This document shows positions 44,901 to 52,922 of a DNA stretch of 64,000 nucleotides, piece after piece. The notes beneath the pieces were generated by a model. It had not been told where the DNA came from, did not search any database, and saw only the letters and a program-made list of their open reading frames with translations. The number at the start of each line of letters is the position of its first letter. Positions within the stretch are counted from its first letter, which is position 1. The stretch comes from Microbacterium sp. M28 (lineage in GTDB: Bacteria > Actinomycetota > Actinomycetes > Actinomycetales > Microbacteriaceae), in NCBI RefSeq assembly GCF_025836995.1, contig NZ_CP107546.1, positions 1,736,001-1,800,000 of the forward strand. The letters run 5' to 3'. The position numbers and the translations under genes were made by a program.

Positions 44901-47394
44901 TCGACAGTGCGCGCCAGGACTCGCCGTCCCACAGCTGGACCGCGGTGATCTGGTCGTACTGGAGGTAGGGATCCATGGCGGACGTGATCTCAGCGACTCC
45001 GACGAGATCGAACGCGTCGTAGAAGGAGCCGGCGAGCGACGCGGGGTCCGTGCTGGGCGGGGTCGCCTCATCCTGGATGACGACCTGATCGATCCCGCTG
45101 TAGCCACCGGTGGACCACTGCAGACGGCTGGTCACCTCGGCGCCGGACCGAGAGGTGACGATGTTCGGGTCGATCGCCTTGTCCAGGACGTCCGGTCCCT
45201 CGTCGGGGTCGAACGGGTCGAGATGGACCTGCGCGCAGCCCACGGAGTCGGCACTCGGCGTCGCCTGCAGTCCCTCGGCGCCCGACGCATCCGTCACTCC
45301 GCAGTTCTGGACGTCGACCGGAGCGGTCGTCTCGGTGGCCGGTTCTCGCTCGGTTTCACGGATCTCCGCCGTGAAGTGCGGTGCGAGCGTCGTCCCCGGA
45401 GGGAAGGAGGTGCCGTCCTCGGCGGTGTAGACGAACTGCAGACCGAGGATGTCGTCCTGCTCGGATGCCGGGATGTCCATGCTGAACACCGTCGGCCCCT
45501 CGACGACCACGGGCTCTCCGTCGGCGTCGAGCAGAGGCACCCAGTCCTCGCCGTTCCAGTAGTTGATCGTCAGCGTCGCGTTCGCCGGGACCGCCGTCTC
45601 GGTGATCTCCGTCGCATCGAACAGATCCCAGAAGCTGCCGTCGACTCCGAATGGAACGGTCGCCGGTTCCTGGACGACGATCTCGGTCGCATCGGTCGTG
45701 GACTGCGGGAACGGATCGACGGAACCGTTCAGGGTCACGAGCACCCACTCGCCAGGGCGGTCGATGATCGTCCCCGGGTAGATGGACTTGGTCGTGGTCG
45801 TCTCGAGGTGCTTCTCGTAGACGAGCAGATCGGCCTCGGCGTCGACGTCGACGACGCCGCCGGCCGGCCCGACGCCGGTCGTCGTGGCGACGTTCGTGAT
45901 GGTGGCCGGGTATCCCGCCTGATCCTCGTCGGTCTGGACGTCGAACGGGATGCTCAACTGTGCGCCGGGCGAGATCTCACCCGTGAACGTGATCTGGAAC
46001 CGGACCGGATCCCCGGCGGGGGCGGGCGGGCTCGCCCCGTCGTCGAACGCCGTCGGTCCCTCCGTCGAGCCGTCCGCGTAATAGTACGTGATCGTGGCGC
46101 CGGTGGCACCGGCGGGATACGTCACGGGGCCAGCGAAGCCGGCGAACTGCATCGACTCGTCGAAGCCGCCGGCCGACGGGTCATCGCCGGTCAGCGCCGG
46201 CTCCGTGACGGTCATCTCGGGCAGGGCGAATGCGCTGTTGTTCGTGGACGTGATAGTCGCGGTGCTCGTGTCGCCGGCGGCGACCTCGGCCGGCTCGAAC
46301 GCCTTGGTCGTGGCGATCTCGATGTCCTCCGCGACGATCTGGTGCGTCGCCGATGCCGTCGCGTTCTCGGTGGTGCCGTCGCGTGAGATGGCCCCGTCGA
46401 CGGTGTTGGTGACGGTCACGTCACCGAGCTCTCCCACGTCCTCCGGTTGCTCCATGCCGATCTCGGCACCTCCGGATGCACCGACGGGAATGCGACTCCC
46501 GTCGGTGTCCGTGAACGTGATCCGGACGCCGAGCACGTCGTCGTTCGGCACGGACTCCGGGGTCGTGGGCTGGTCGGGGGCGGTCGCCACCGGGCCGGCC
46601 ACCCACTCGGTCCCGTTCCAGACCTCGACCTGCGCCTGCTCGGCGCCCTCGGGATAGGTGACGGTGCCGAGACCGGTGAACGGCAGCGTCTCGAAGGGGT
46701 TGCCCGGTGCTGTCGGATCGGCGGGGTCCGTGATCACCATCTGGTCGAGCTGGGCGTTGGAGGCGTTCTCCGTCGTGACAGTCGCCGTCACGGGCGTTCC
46801 TGCAGCGGCCACAGCGCTCGGCGGATCCATCGTCTTCGTCACGACGGGGTCGAGCTCGAGCGGAATGACCGGCGTGACCTCGTCGGAATCGCTCAGCGGA
46901 CCGGAGGTCTGCGTGTCGGCGTTCGTCGTCGCCGTGTTCGTGATCGGGATGCCGTTCAGCTCGTACGGCGCGTTCTCCGGCAGTCGGACCTGGATCGTCA
47001 CCGTACCGGTCGTTCCGCCCGGCAGGCCTTGTCCGCCGGCAAGGATCGGCATGGTGAAGTCGACGTGCACGCTCTGCCCGTCGATCGTCACGTCTCCCTG
47101 GAGGCCGGTCCCCACGGCGGCGTCGAGGACTTCGAACTCACTGGGCACGACATCGTCGAGGACCGCGTTCACGCAGCCGGTCGTGATCGACGTGCACGAG
47201 ACCGTGATGGTGTAGCTGAACGACTCCCCCGGCGCGACCGTATCGACACTCGCGGTCTTGTCGACCTCGACGTCGCCGTCGGCCGCGAACGCGGCCGGTG
47301 CGATGCCCACGAGCGCCGTGCTGAATCCGAGGACGACGGCGGTGAGCCCCGCAGCCATCCGACGTCGCCAACCGTGTGCCTTCGTCGTTCTCAT
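38968..47394 (-). CDS. Giant LPXTG-anchored multi-domain surface protein (DUF11/DUF5979 repeats)
   Basis: A 2808-residue wall-anchored protein. A signal peptide (WRRRMAAGLTAVVLGFSTAL, cleaved after AFA near residue 38) starts it. Residues about 40-1775 hold nine beta-sandwich-like units of about 190 residues, each opening with a variant of VxVTKT; several resemble DUF11. Residues about 1778-2770 hold nine tandem DUF5979-type units of about 110 residues, each beginning like GSIEVTKT and carrying two Cys. It ends with sorting signal LPATG (2773-2777, DNA 39064-39078), a hydrophobic helix and RRRS. The wall linkage would need a sortase, none of which is in the window. ATG 47394 has GGAG 10 nt before it; GTG 47415 is the alternative. 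An adhesin or stalk role is inferred. Confidence 0.92.
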   Translation of the reverse strand: MRTTKAHGWRRRMAAGLTAVVLGFSTALVGIAPAAFAADGDVEVDKTASVDTVAPGESFSYTITVSCTSITTGCVNAVLDDVVPSEFEVLDAAVGTGLQGDVTIDGQSVHVDFTMPILAGGQGLPGGTTGTVTIQVRLPENAPYELNGIPITNTATTNADTQTSGPLSDSDEVTPVIPLELDPVVTKTMDPPSAVAAAGTPVTATVTTENASNAQLDQMVITDPADPTAPGNPFETLPFTGLGTVTYPEGAEQAQVEVWNGTEWVAGPVATAPDQPTTPESVPNDDVLGVRITFTDTDGSRIPVGASGGAEIGMEQPEDVGELGDVTVTNTVDGAISRDGTTENATASATHQIVAEDIEIATTKAFEPAEVAAGDTSTATITSTNNSAFALPEMTVTEPALTGDDPSAGGFDESMQFAGFAGPVTYPAGATGATITYYYADGSTEGPTAFDDGASPPAPAGDPVRFQITFTGEISPGAQLSIPFDVQTDEDQAGYPATITNVATTTGVGPAGGVVDVDAEADLLVYEKHLETTTTKSIYPGTIIDRPGEWVLVTLNGSVDPFPQSTTDATEIVVQEPATVPFGVDGSFWDLFDATEITETAVPANATLTINYWNGEDWVPLLDADGEPVVVEGPTVFSMDIPASEQDDILGLQFVYTAEDGTSFPPGTTLAPHFTAEIRETEREPATETTAPVDVQNCGVTDASGAEGLQATPSADSVGCAQVHLDPFDPDEGPDVLDKAIDPNIVTSRSGAEVTSRLQWSTGGYSGIDQVVIQDEATPPSTDPASLAGSFYDAFDLVGVAEITSAMDPYLQYDQITAVQLWDGESWRALSNDPCADTCVGGFPGVTLTDEDRADALGIRLLVEESEDREAASAGDPTAPPVGSGVARSTGNDRTVNLVFELRDERRSDGQPAMGDLDYNFVEDPDDPAVGTVLNVASVTGTTDGEQIIQSDDADTIGIVDVPLNVDITKTWSNSPFGIPPDGTPAEQFPTGRVTLEATNLTATRVDTMSITDPAPGSAQNPFLYFTLDDVISISEPNGAESAEVVLSHDEDGDGAADAGGDTTHTIDEVLAMSSADLLDVVGIVVTYDGRIEPEATGSIQMDLRMREFVRGEPDNRVDDEAGSNESPVTNVAEAAVADAGGGTAENTPTAQDQATVVFEDLSLEVEAGKSFSVPSQTEPDDAPVVMTLTGQPTGSARVQGMQIVDDEATFWNAFDYVGIDPAFALATPINMVKMDVLTGGTFTPSADGTSVDNVGGTWVEGEYRTQADFLAQPLPDGTTADQVQGVRFTFANIVDGEFQQWENPITPLQEVPISVQRRADLRSGGEVPSDRSDLAPAPGETAAGVFSNSTTATACANLQSACEEGEVGVVSDSADAQIAYLHAISAVEITKTPTEGSQFAPGEVIPYELTVTNTGAWPIENPVIVDDPAADGQLMLDPEAGVEGPYAYASTTASMPTDPSDVTVADADGTWTFTFPEGSQIEPGQSYTITIDMVIVPGVPGGTQIANTATVGGDRPFDTCNEAAGPVDECSTDTFITVLAAGAVRSAKAVRAVDDELGAFDTGSGEACEPNVPAEFDPADEGFYALSCIPIAKPGGELEWRFAIANTGNIPMDRIVLTDRLPVPGDTGVLSELARGSEWIPVFAEGVELVQAPAGATMSYEVTTGAVCADDLADTLAPACAEGDWVDPGSVDPADVTGIQLTIELPTPLEPLGVILADFATLAAPYAPGEGPVLVKENPIAWNTVATGAHLTADQSSGSDDMVPTEGVRVGAALATGSLTVEKTVSGDGAAFAPETFSVQLMCVSAEGTPVETELPPIDLTLSAGEAQTIDGLPWGASCELLEGDNGQVSASGTGGVVTDVEPYGTATLDNVYELASLEITKDVTTDAVDQNGEAVPYGPFEVTVVCTFLGEEVFAEGYGPDAPMVIEISDGETVELTGLPAGAECTVSETDTAGAVTVTTTGSTADGAVPDGDAAGITVVLTPDEDGAATNESGVENAFGVGQLQVLKVLEPADSPFAGGPYVVAVECVLGEVTTWSGELVFDAEADDPATPDDDTDLEAVVENIAAGSVCTLAETDDGVATGSEISPNPVTIPLGDTVTATVTNTFAEGSATVTKELAGDIQWADSSFDVSLTCIDTDGVTLIVDIPGGADRTLDEAGDFTTTYDPLPAGALCILQETDAGSAASTQILDANGEPVGFWRVQAGVELEFTVVNTFEVGSIEVTKTTSGDGAELWGTGEFAANLQCTAVIDGVEVPIDIPGGADRTLQVTDDPTTATTVYDGLPMGADCQVTETDAAGASAATITPDDGAVTVGGPEEPVEVTIDNTFDIGEIVVSKEITGDGARWATGEFEITLSCTWNGESIEIPGGAVRTLSTATELATTYSDLPDGAECQVTETDAANASAVTITPDDGAVVVEPGASVAVEVENRYDVGSIVVDKIVTGAGADLGGDTTFRVSLSCEWMLQGELVSLDIPGTAIRLLSERNDYRTVYEGLPNGAECTLTETYDGGAGTTTLVPQDGMVTVEENAEVRIEVVNHFDAGSLELLKVIEGPGAEYFGGGPFTLNVVCVLDDGTADGRIVYENDVILGTEDGMDATIDGIPTGSVCTVTETDDSVADAQAIEGSPATIGDGDTVTVTATNTFLAGSVAVTKTVTGDGAADRGTGPFEVTVQCIDPANGRELVDIPGGAVRELNAQNDYRTEYEVLPAGALCGIAETEDGGADSKQLYDESGEEIGLIELASGSRLGFFIVRADVERSFELVNTFDGEPPLPATGMDPWATLGIVALGLLLLGGGAFLVIAVRRRS

Positions 47395-47478
47395 CCCACC
47401 CGCTCCGTTCGTCACGGGTGTCAGCCTCCACGCCCGCTCCCGGCGAGTCTTGCAGACCTGAACGTTGGCTGGAAGCCC

Positions 47479-48513
47479 CTAATCCCGGACGGGTGAACCG
47501 TTCTCGGCGTCCCTGCGCAGGGCGTCCGCGTTGCGGATGAAGAGGATGATCCAGGTGAACACGAGCAGACCGGCGACGAGCTCGACGGCCGTGAGCGTGT
47601 AGTACCCGATCGCGAACAGCACGGCCAGCGTCACGATGACGGCGAGGAACAGGTATCCGAGCAGCAGGAACGTGCTCGGCATCCGCGGCACCCAGCGCCG
47701 AAGCGCGATCACGAGCACGCCGAACGCCACCACCATGCCGCTGGCGACCCCGGTGTGGATGCCGAAGAACTGGTCGACCGGGAACACGCCGACGAGCCCC
47801 AGGAAGATCCCCACGATCACCAGGCAGGTGCGCACGCGCACGACACCGTGCGGGTGCGGCGTCGGCAACTGATGGGTCGCATACCGCGCCAGTGTGGTGA
47901 CGAGGATGCCTCCGACGATGAGCGTCAGGTTGAACGTCCTGGCGGACAGATCATCCGTCATACCGAGCGCGCTGAGGTTGTCCTGCCACCAGTGGGGGTC
48001 GCTCGCCGTGAGCGTGCTCGCGATGATGCCGAAGGCGAGGAACGTCGCCAGCACGATCGCCAGCAGCTGCAGGTCGAGATGCGTCGCGGAGAGGAACACC
48101 GCATAGGCGGTCAGCGAGGTCGCAGCACCGGCGAGCAGCAGCACCGGCAGCGGGTAGACCACGGCATCGATGAACCCGAGTTCGAGGATCGTCGCCACGA
48201 GCGTCCAGCCCAGCAGCGCGATCACGGCGTGTGCGAAGGCGAATGCGGCGAGGTCGACGACATCCAGCACTCCGACGCGCCCTGCACGCAGCGCGTCGTC
48301 GACCACCAGGCGTCCGCAGACGAAGACGACCACGGCCGTAACGGCGGAGGCGATGGCGGCGTACTGTCCGACCGAGCCCCCGCCGGCGATCGGCGCGGAC
48401 CCCAGCCCGAACACCGGGATCGCGACTCCGGCGCTCAGGACGAACGCCATGATGGCGGCCCACAGGCCGAGCGTCTCGATCGATCGTTCCGACGCGGAGC
48501 GGAGTCCTGACAT
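47479..48513 (-). CDS. DUF998-family integral membrane protein
   Basis: A 344-residue protein with about nine hydrophobic segments and short polar loops, including DPHWWQDNLSALGMTDDLSA, where the NLSALG-type sequence is typical of DUF998. The function is unknown. The ATG at 48513 is used here; an in-frame ATG at 48531 would add six residues but leaves almost no room for promoters of the divergent MscS gene. The gene follows the start of the giant surface protein on the same strand, about 84 bp upstream of it. Confidence 0.82.
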   Translation of the reverse strand: MSGLRSASERSIETLGLWAAIMAFVLSAGVAIPVFGLGSAPIAGGGSVGQYAAIASAVTAVVVFVCGRLVVDDALRAGRVGVLDVVDLAAFAFAHAVIALLGWTLVATILELGFIDAVVYPLPVLLLAGAATSLTAYAVFLSATHLDLQLLAIVLATFLAFGIIASTLTASDPHWWQDNLSALGMTDDLSARTFNLTLIVGGILVTTLARYATHQLPTPHPHGVVRVRTCLVIVGIFLGLVGVFPVDQFFGIHTGVASGMVVAFGVLVIALRRWVPRMPSTFLLLGYLFLAVIVTLAVLFAIGYYTLTAVELVAGLLVFTWIILFIRNADALRRDAENGSPVRD

Positions 48514-48596
48514 ACCACCAGTGTGGCGCATGCGCCGTTACCATGAAGCGCAACCCCGGGCAGCCGCACGCCGTGGCGCCCAGAACCGGAGCCGCA

Positions 48597-49430
48597 GTGG
48601 ATCTGACGCAACTCATCCCGACGAACGTCACCGCGTGGGACGTCGTCTTCGCGATTCTGGCGGTGATCGGCGGCTGGATCGCCGCCCACTACGCGCGCAA
48701 AGGGGTGCTCACGCTCGGGCGCAGGGCCCCGGGTGTCTCCGACACGATGGTCGACATCGCCGCCCGTCTCGTCCAGTACGTGCTGGTCTTCCTGGGTGTC
48801 GGCATCGCTCTCGGATTCCTCGGCGCCAGCATCCAGCCGGTGCTGGCCGTCACGATCATCGCCGCGGTCGTCATCGTCCTCGTCCTGCGCGGCGTCGCGG
48901 ACAACTTCGCGGCCGGCGTCCTGGTGCAGTCGCGTCAACCGGTCAAGCTCGGTGAGGAGATCCTGTTCGAGGGACCCGATGGTCCCCTCTCGGGCGTCGT
49001 CAAGGATCTCAACGGCCGCTCCGTCATCGTCACGACAGCCGACGGCCGCACCGTGCACGTGCCGAACATCAAGCTGCTCTCTGACATCCTCGTCAACGAC
49101 TCGCGTCACGGCGCGCGGCGCAGCGAGGTCCAGGTCCGCGTAGGCCGCGGTGACGGGCGCGAGCTGTCTTCGGTGCTCGCGCTCGTCAGAGATGCCGCCT
49201 CGCGCGCGGAGGGCGTGCATGCGAGGGAGTCCGTGACCGCGCTCGTGCGAGAGGTCTCGGACGAGCGCTGGATCCTGCGGGTGCGGTTCTGGCACCACCC
49301 GCTGCACGCGGTCGCGGTGACCTCGGCGGTCGTCACGGTGGTCGCCGCTGCACTGGAGGATGCCGGGATCCCGTCCGTCGTGACCGACAGCCCGGTCGCT
49401 CCCCCGCTGGCATCGCCAGGCACGCTCTGA
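48597..49430 (+). CDS. Small-conductance mechanosensitive channel (MscS family)
   Basis: A 277-residue MscS-type channel that opens under membrane tension. Three hydrophobic segments lie in the first 110 residues, the third being the pore helix with QPVLAVTIIAAVVIVLVLRG and VADNFAAGVLVQSRQPVKLG. The beta domain follows (ILFEGPDGPLSGVVKDLNGR and TVHVPNIKLL), then a cytoplasmic domain. GTG 48597 has GGAG 7 nt upstream. ATG 48543, 18 codons earlier, is possible but would leave only about 30 bp to the divergent DUF998 gene. Confidence 0.85.
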   Translation: MDLTQLIPTNVTAWDVVFAILAVIGGWIAAHYARKGVLTLGRRAPGVSDTMVDIAARLVQYVLVFLGVGIALGFLGASIQPVLAVTIIAAVVIVLVLRGVADNFAAGVLVQSRQPVKLGEEILFEGPDGPLSGVVKDLNGRSVIVTTADGRTVHVPNIKLLSDILVNDSRHGARRSEVQVRVGRGDGRELSSVLALVRDAASRAEGVHARESVTALVREVSDERWILRVRFWHHPLHAVAVTSAVVTVVAAALEDAGIPSVVTDSPVAPPLASPGTL

Positions 49431-49500
49431 GTCGGCCCCTCGCTCGACGCGCCGAGGAATGCCGGAGACCGACTGTTACAGCGCTCTCTTCGACCCATGG

Positions 49501-49519
49501 ATAGGATAGGCAAACCTAA
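49501..49519. promoter_or_regulatory. DtxR/IdeR iron box upstream of the siderophore operon
   Basis: ATAGGATAGGCAAACCTAA matches the 19-bp iron-box consensus (TTAGGTTAGGCTAACCTAA) at 16 of 19 positions. It lies 18 bp before the desA-like GTG, just upstream of the ribosome binding site. When iron is plentiful, an iron-loaded DtxR-type repressor should shut off the operon. Confidence 0.88.
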
Positions 49520-49537
49520 CCTGAAGGAGTCGATCCG

Positions 49538-50998
49538 GTGTCTGAGCTGCTCACCTCGTCCACTGTCGATCTGTACCGCGCCCTGATCTCGCAGTCCGCG
49601 TCCCGCATCGCCACCCGATTCGCCGAGGTCGGCAGACCGTCATCCGGCGCCTCGCGCGCCGAGCTGCAGACGCTCGTCGCGGCGGTCGATCTCGCCGGAC
49701 CAGGGGTGGGGGCCTCGCACGCGATCCGTGAGATCGACGAGCTGTTCCTCGAGCACGCGGTCTGGTTCCACCACCCGGGATACGCCGCGCACCTGAACTG
49801 CCCGGTGGTCCTCCCCGCCGTCGCGGCGGAGAGCATCCTCGCCGCGGTGAACCCGTCGGTCGACACCTACGATCAGTCGACCGTCGGCACGCTGATGGAG
49901 CGCCGCCTGATCGAGACAGCCGCCGGTTGGGTCGGGTTCGAATCGGGCGACGGCGTGTTCACCTCGGGTGGCAGCCAGTCGAACCTGCACGCGCTGTTCC
50001 TCGCCCGAGAGGCTGCGATCGCCACAAGCGACCTCACCCGCGCCGAAGCGCTCCCGCGTCTGGTGCTCTTCGCCACGGCATCCAGCCACTTCAGCGTGGG
50101 CAAGTCCGCGTTTCTGCTGGGACTGGCCGAGGACGCGGTGATCGAAGTCGGCGACGACGGCGAGGGCCGGATGCTGCCGGAGGCGCTGGACGCGGCCATC
50201 GCCGCAGCATCCGCGGATGGTCGGGTGCCCATGGCCGTCGTCGCGACAGCGGGAACGACCGACCGCGGCGTGATCGACCCCCTCGCGTCCATCGCCGAGG
50301 TGACCGTCCAGCGTGGCCTCTGGCTGCACGTCGACGCGGCGTACGGCTGCGGGCTGCTCGTGTCACGGCGTTATCGACACCTCCTCGCCGGCATCGACCG
50401 CGCGAGCTCGGTCACGGTCGATTTCCACAAGAGCTTCTTCCAACCGGTGTCCTCGAGCGCCCTCCTCGTCCGCGAGCCCCGCGACCTCGCGGCCGGCGCC
50501 TGGCACGCCGACTATCTCAACCCGCTCGAGAACGAGGAGCCGAACCAGGTCGACAAGTCGTTGCAGACCACGCGGCGCTTCGACGCGCTCAAGCTGTGGT
50601 CCACGCTCCGGGCGATCGGACCGCACGGCGTGGGCGACATGTTCGACGCGGTGATCGACCTCGCTGCGGAAGCGAGCGATCTCGTCGAGGAGGATCCCGA
50701 GCTCGAGCTCGTCGGCCGCACGCAGCTCAGCACCGTGCTGTTCCGCGTTCGTCCGGAGGGCGTGGGCACCGAGGAGCAGGACCGGCTGGTCGCCGCCGTT
50801 CGCCGTGTGCTGTTCGAGTCTGGTCGCGCGCTCGTCGCGAAGACCGTGGTCGACGGCCGCCCCTGCCTCAAGCTCACACTGCTCAATCCGCAGACCACCC
50901 TCGACGATGTGCGGATCATCCTGGGTACCGTCAAGGATGCCGCCACGACGCTGGCCGGCATCGACGACGAACTCGGAGTGGTCGGAGCGAAGGCATGA
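49538..50998 (+). CDS. desA: PLP-dependent lysine/diaminobutyrate decarboxylase of siderophore synthesis (DesA-like)
   Basis: A 486-residue group II decarboxylase. The PLP lysine is in TVDFHKSFFQ (50420-50440), with HVDAAYGCGLL before it and TSGGSQSNLHALFLAREA in the cofactor region. In des-type clusters this enzyme makes cadaverine from lysine, the diamine building block of desferrioxamine; a diaminobutyrate substrate cannot be excluded from sequence alone. AAGGAG precedes GTG 49538, and an iron box lies directly upstream. The stop overlaps the next start by 4 bp. Confidence 0.92.
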   Translation: MSELLTSSTVDLYRALISQSASRIATRFAEVGRPSSGASRAELQTLVAAVDLAGPGVGASHAIREIDELFLEHAVWFHHPGYAAHLNCPVVLPAVAAESILAAVNPSVDTYDQSTVGTLMERRLIETAAGWVGFESGDGVFTSGGSQSNLHALFLAREAAIATSDLTRAEALPRLVLFATASSHFSVGKSAFLLGLAEDAVIEVGDDGEGRMLPEALDAAIAAASADGRVPMAVVATAGTTDRGVIDPLASIAEVTVQRGLWLHVDAAYGCGLLVSRRYRHLLAGIDRASSVTVDFHKSFFQPVSSSALLVREPRDLAAGAWHADYLNPLENEEPNQVDKSLQTTRRFDALKLWSTLRAIGPHGVGDMFDAVIDLAAEASDLVEEDPELELVGRTQLSTVLFRVRPEGVGTEEQDRLVAAVRRVLFESGRALVAKTVVDGRPCLKLTLLNPQTTLDDVRIILGTVKDAATTLAGIDDELGVVGAKA

Positions 50999-52311
50999 GC
51001 GCGCACGTCCACGACGTCATCGGCATCGGGATCGGCCCGTTCAATCTCGGTCTCGCCTGTCTCGCCCAGCCGACCGGTCTCGACGCCGTCTTCCTCGACC
51101 GGGAGGACGGATTCCGCTGGCACCACGGCATGATGATCGAGGGCGCGACGATCCAGGTGCCGTTCCTCGCCGACCTCGTGACCATGGCGGATCCGACGTC
51201 CGAGTTCTCGTTCCTGAACTGGCTGAAGCAGGCCGGCCGCCTGTATCCCTTCTACATCCGGGAGAGCTTCTACGCGCTGCGCGCCGAGTACGACGCCTAC
51301 TGCCGCTGGGCGGCGAACCGCCTGCCGAACCTGCACTGGAACCACGAGGTCGTCGCGATCGACCACGATGACGTTGCCGATGTGCACGTCGTGCGGGCGA
51401 TGCGCTCCGACACCGGCGAGGAGCGCACCCTCCGTGCACGCCACGTGGTCGTCGGCGTCGGCACCCGGCCCACCGTCCCGGACTCCCTCCGCGCGGTCGC
51501 CGGCACGGCGGTGCACAGCTCCGATTACCTGCAGAACCGGGATCGACTGCGCTCATCGGAGTCGATCACCGTCGTGGGCAGCGGCCAGTCCGCCGCGGAG
51601 ATCTATCGAGACCTGCTGGACGGCGCCGGCGCTCGGAATTATCGGCTGGACTGGATCACGCGGTCGCCGCGGTTCTTCCCGATGGAGTACACGAAGCTGA
51701 CGCTGGAGATGACCTCCCCGGAGTACACGGATCACTTCCACGCCCTTCCGCTCGATCTGCGTCAGACTCTGGGCAGGCAGCAGCGCTCGCTGTACAAGGG
51801 GATATCCGCTGATCTGATCGATGACATCTACGACACGCTGTATCGCCTCAGCGCGGACGGACCGGTGTCGACCATGCTGCTCACCGACACCGAGGTGACG
51901 TCGGCGGAGTGGGACGGCGCGAGGCACCGGCTGCGCCTTCGCCACGGCCAGCTCGGCGCCGAGCACGAACGCGAGACGGAGTCGCTCATCCTGGCGACCG
52001 GATACTCCGCCGAGACCCCGCCGTTCCTCGCCGGCATCGCCGACCGTCTCGAGTGGGACGCACTCGGCCGGCTCGCCGTCGCCCGCGACTACAGCGTCGA
52101 CGGCGGCCGTGGACGCGTGTTCGTGCAGAACGGCGAGGAGCACACGCACGGTCTCACCGCCCCAGACCTCGGTTTCGGTGCGTGGCGCAACTCGTCGATC
52201 CTCGCCTCGATCATCGGTCGCGAGGTCTATCCGATCGAGCGTCGGATCGCATTCCAGGACTTCGGAGTGCCTCAGGATGCGGTTCTCACGAGCGCCGGGG
52301 TGACTCCGTGA
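50995..52311 (+). CDS. desB: Diamine/lysine N-hydroxylase (IucD/SidA family, DesB-like)
   Basis: A 438-residue flavin monooxygenase that puts the hydroxyl on the diamine nitrogen, giving N-hydroxycadaverine in des-type pathways. The FAD motif is GIGIGPFNLGLACL at the N-terminus, the NADPH motif VVGSGQSAAEIYRDLL in the middle, and the C-terminal LATGYSAETPPFL is the conserved ATGY region. ATG 50995 overlaps the desA stop. Length and motifs match IucD/PvdA relatives. Confidence 0.94.
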   Translation: MSAHVHDVIGIGIGPFNLGLACLAQPTGLDAVFLDREDGFRWHHGMMIEGATIQVPFLADLVTMADPTSEFSFLNWLKQAGRLYPFYIRESFYALRAEYDAYCRWAANRLPNLHWNHEVVAIDHDDVADVHVVRAMRSDTGEERTLRARHVVVGVGTRPTVPDSLRAVAGTAVHSSDYLQNRDRLRSSESITVVGSGQSAAEIYRDLLDGAGARNYRLDWITRSPRFFPMEYTKLTLEMTSPEYTDHFHALPLDLRQTLGRQQRSLYKGISADLIDDIYDTLYRLSADGPVSTMLLTDTEVTSAEWDGARHRLRLRHGQLGAEHERETESLILATGYSAETPPFLAGIADRLEWDALGRLAVARDYSVDGGRGRVFVQNGEEHTHGLTAPDLGFGAWRNSSILASIIGREVYPIERRIAFQDFGVPQDAVLTSAGVTP

Positions 52312-52922
52312 CGACGGCCGCCCTCGAGATCGCACTGATCGCCGCAGACGCGCACCGCGACTCCGCCGTCCTGCAACGGTGGCTGGCCGATCCCCATGCC
52401 GCGTTCTGGGGCATGGCCGACCTCGACGTCCAGACTGTGGCCGGATACATCGGTGACATCACCGCCGACCCGTGGCAGGATGCCTGGCTCGGGCTGATCG
52501 ACGGTGCACCGGCGTTCTACGTCGAGACCTACGATCCGGCGCGTGTCCTGCTCGACGGCATCCACGACGTGTCGCCCGGCGACCTCGGCATGCACGTGCT
52601 CATCTCAGCTCCGACCGATGAGCCGAGGCACGGGTTCACCGACGCCGTCTTCGCCACCGTCATGGCGTGGTGCTTCGACGAACGCGGAGCACGGCGCGTG
52701 GTCGTCGAACCGGATGTGCGCAACGATCGCGTCCGCCGCAAGAACATGCGAGCCGGTTTCACCGAGCTGCGCGAGGTCGCCGTCGCCGACGGCGGCGGCA
52801 TCAAGACCGCGATGCTGTCGGTGTGCACCCGTGCAGGATTCGCGGCATCCGCCCTGGCACCGGACACCACGTCGCAGTCCGAGACCGCCCTCTCCCGCTC
52901 TTCGATCGAAGGACACGCATGA
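52308..52922 (+). CDS. desC: GNAT N-acyltransferase for hydroxamate formation (DesC/IucB-like)
   Basis: A 204-residue acetyltransferase of the IucB/RhbD siderophore type. It should transfer acetyl or succinyl from CoA to the N-hydroxylated diamine. Family sequences are HAAFWGMADLDVQTV near the start, LGMHVLISAP in the middle, and VVVEPDVRNDRVRRKNMRAG near the acetyl-CoA site. GTG 52308 overlaps the desB stop and the gene's own stop overlaps desD. The later gene at 56789 is a paralogue. Confidence 0.91.
   Translation: MTTAALEIALIAADAHRDSAVLQRWLADPHAAFWGMADLDVQTVAGYIGDITADPWQDAWLGLIDGAPAFYVETYDPARVLLDGIHDVSPGDLGMHVLISAPTDEPRHGFTDAVFATVMAWCFDERGARRVVVEPDVRNDRVRRKNMRAGFTELREVAVADGGGIKTAMLSVCTRAGFAASALAPDTTSQSETALSRSSIEGHA

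Noticed and set aside
37423..46386. A plus-strand open frame of 2987 codons, longer than the gene it faces.
   Set aside because: It is antisense to the giant surface protein gene. The translation has no domain, no signal peptide and a composition rich in Arg, Asp, Gly and His, as expected when a very GC-rich gene is read on the opposite strand. The minus-strand frame has a signal peptide, repeats and LPATG.
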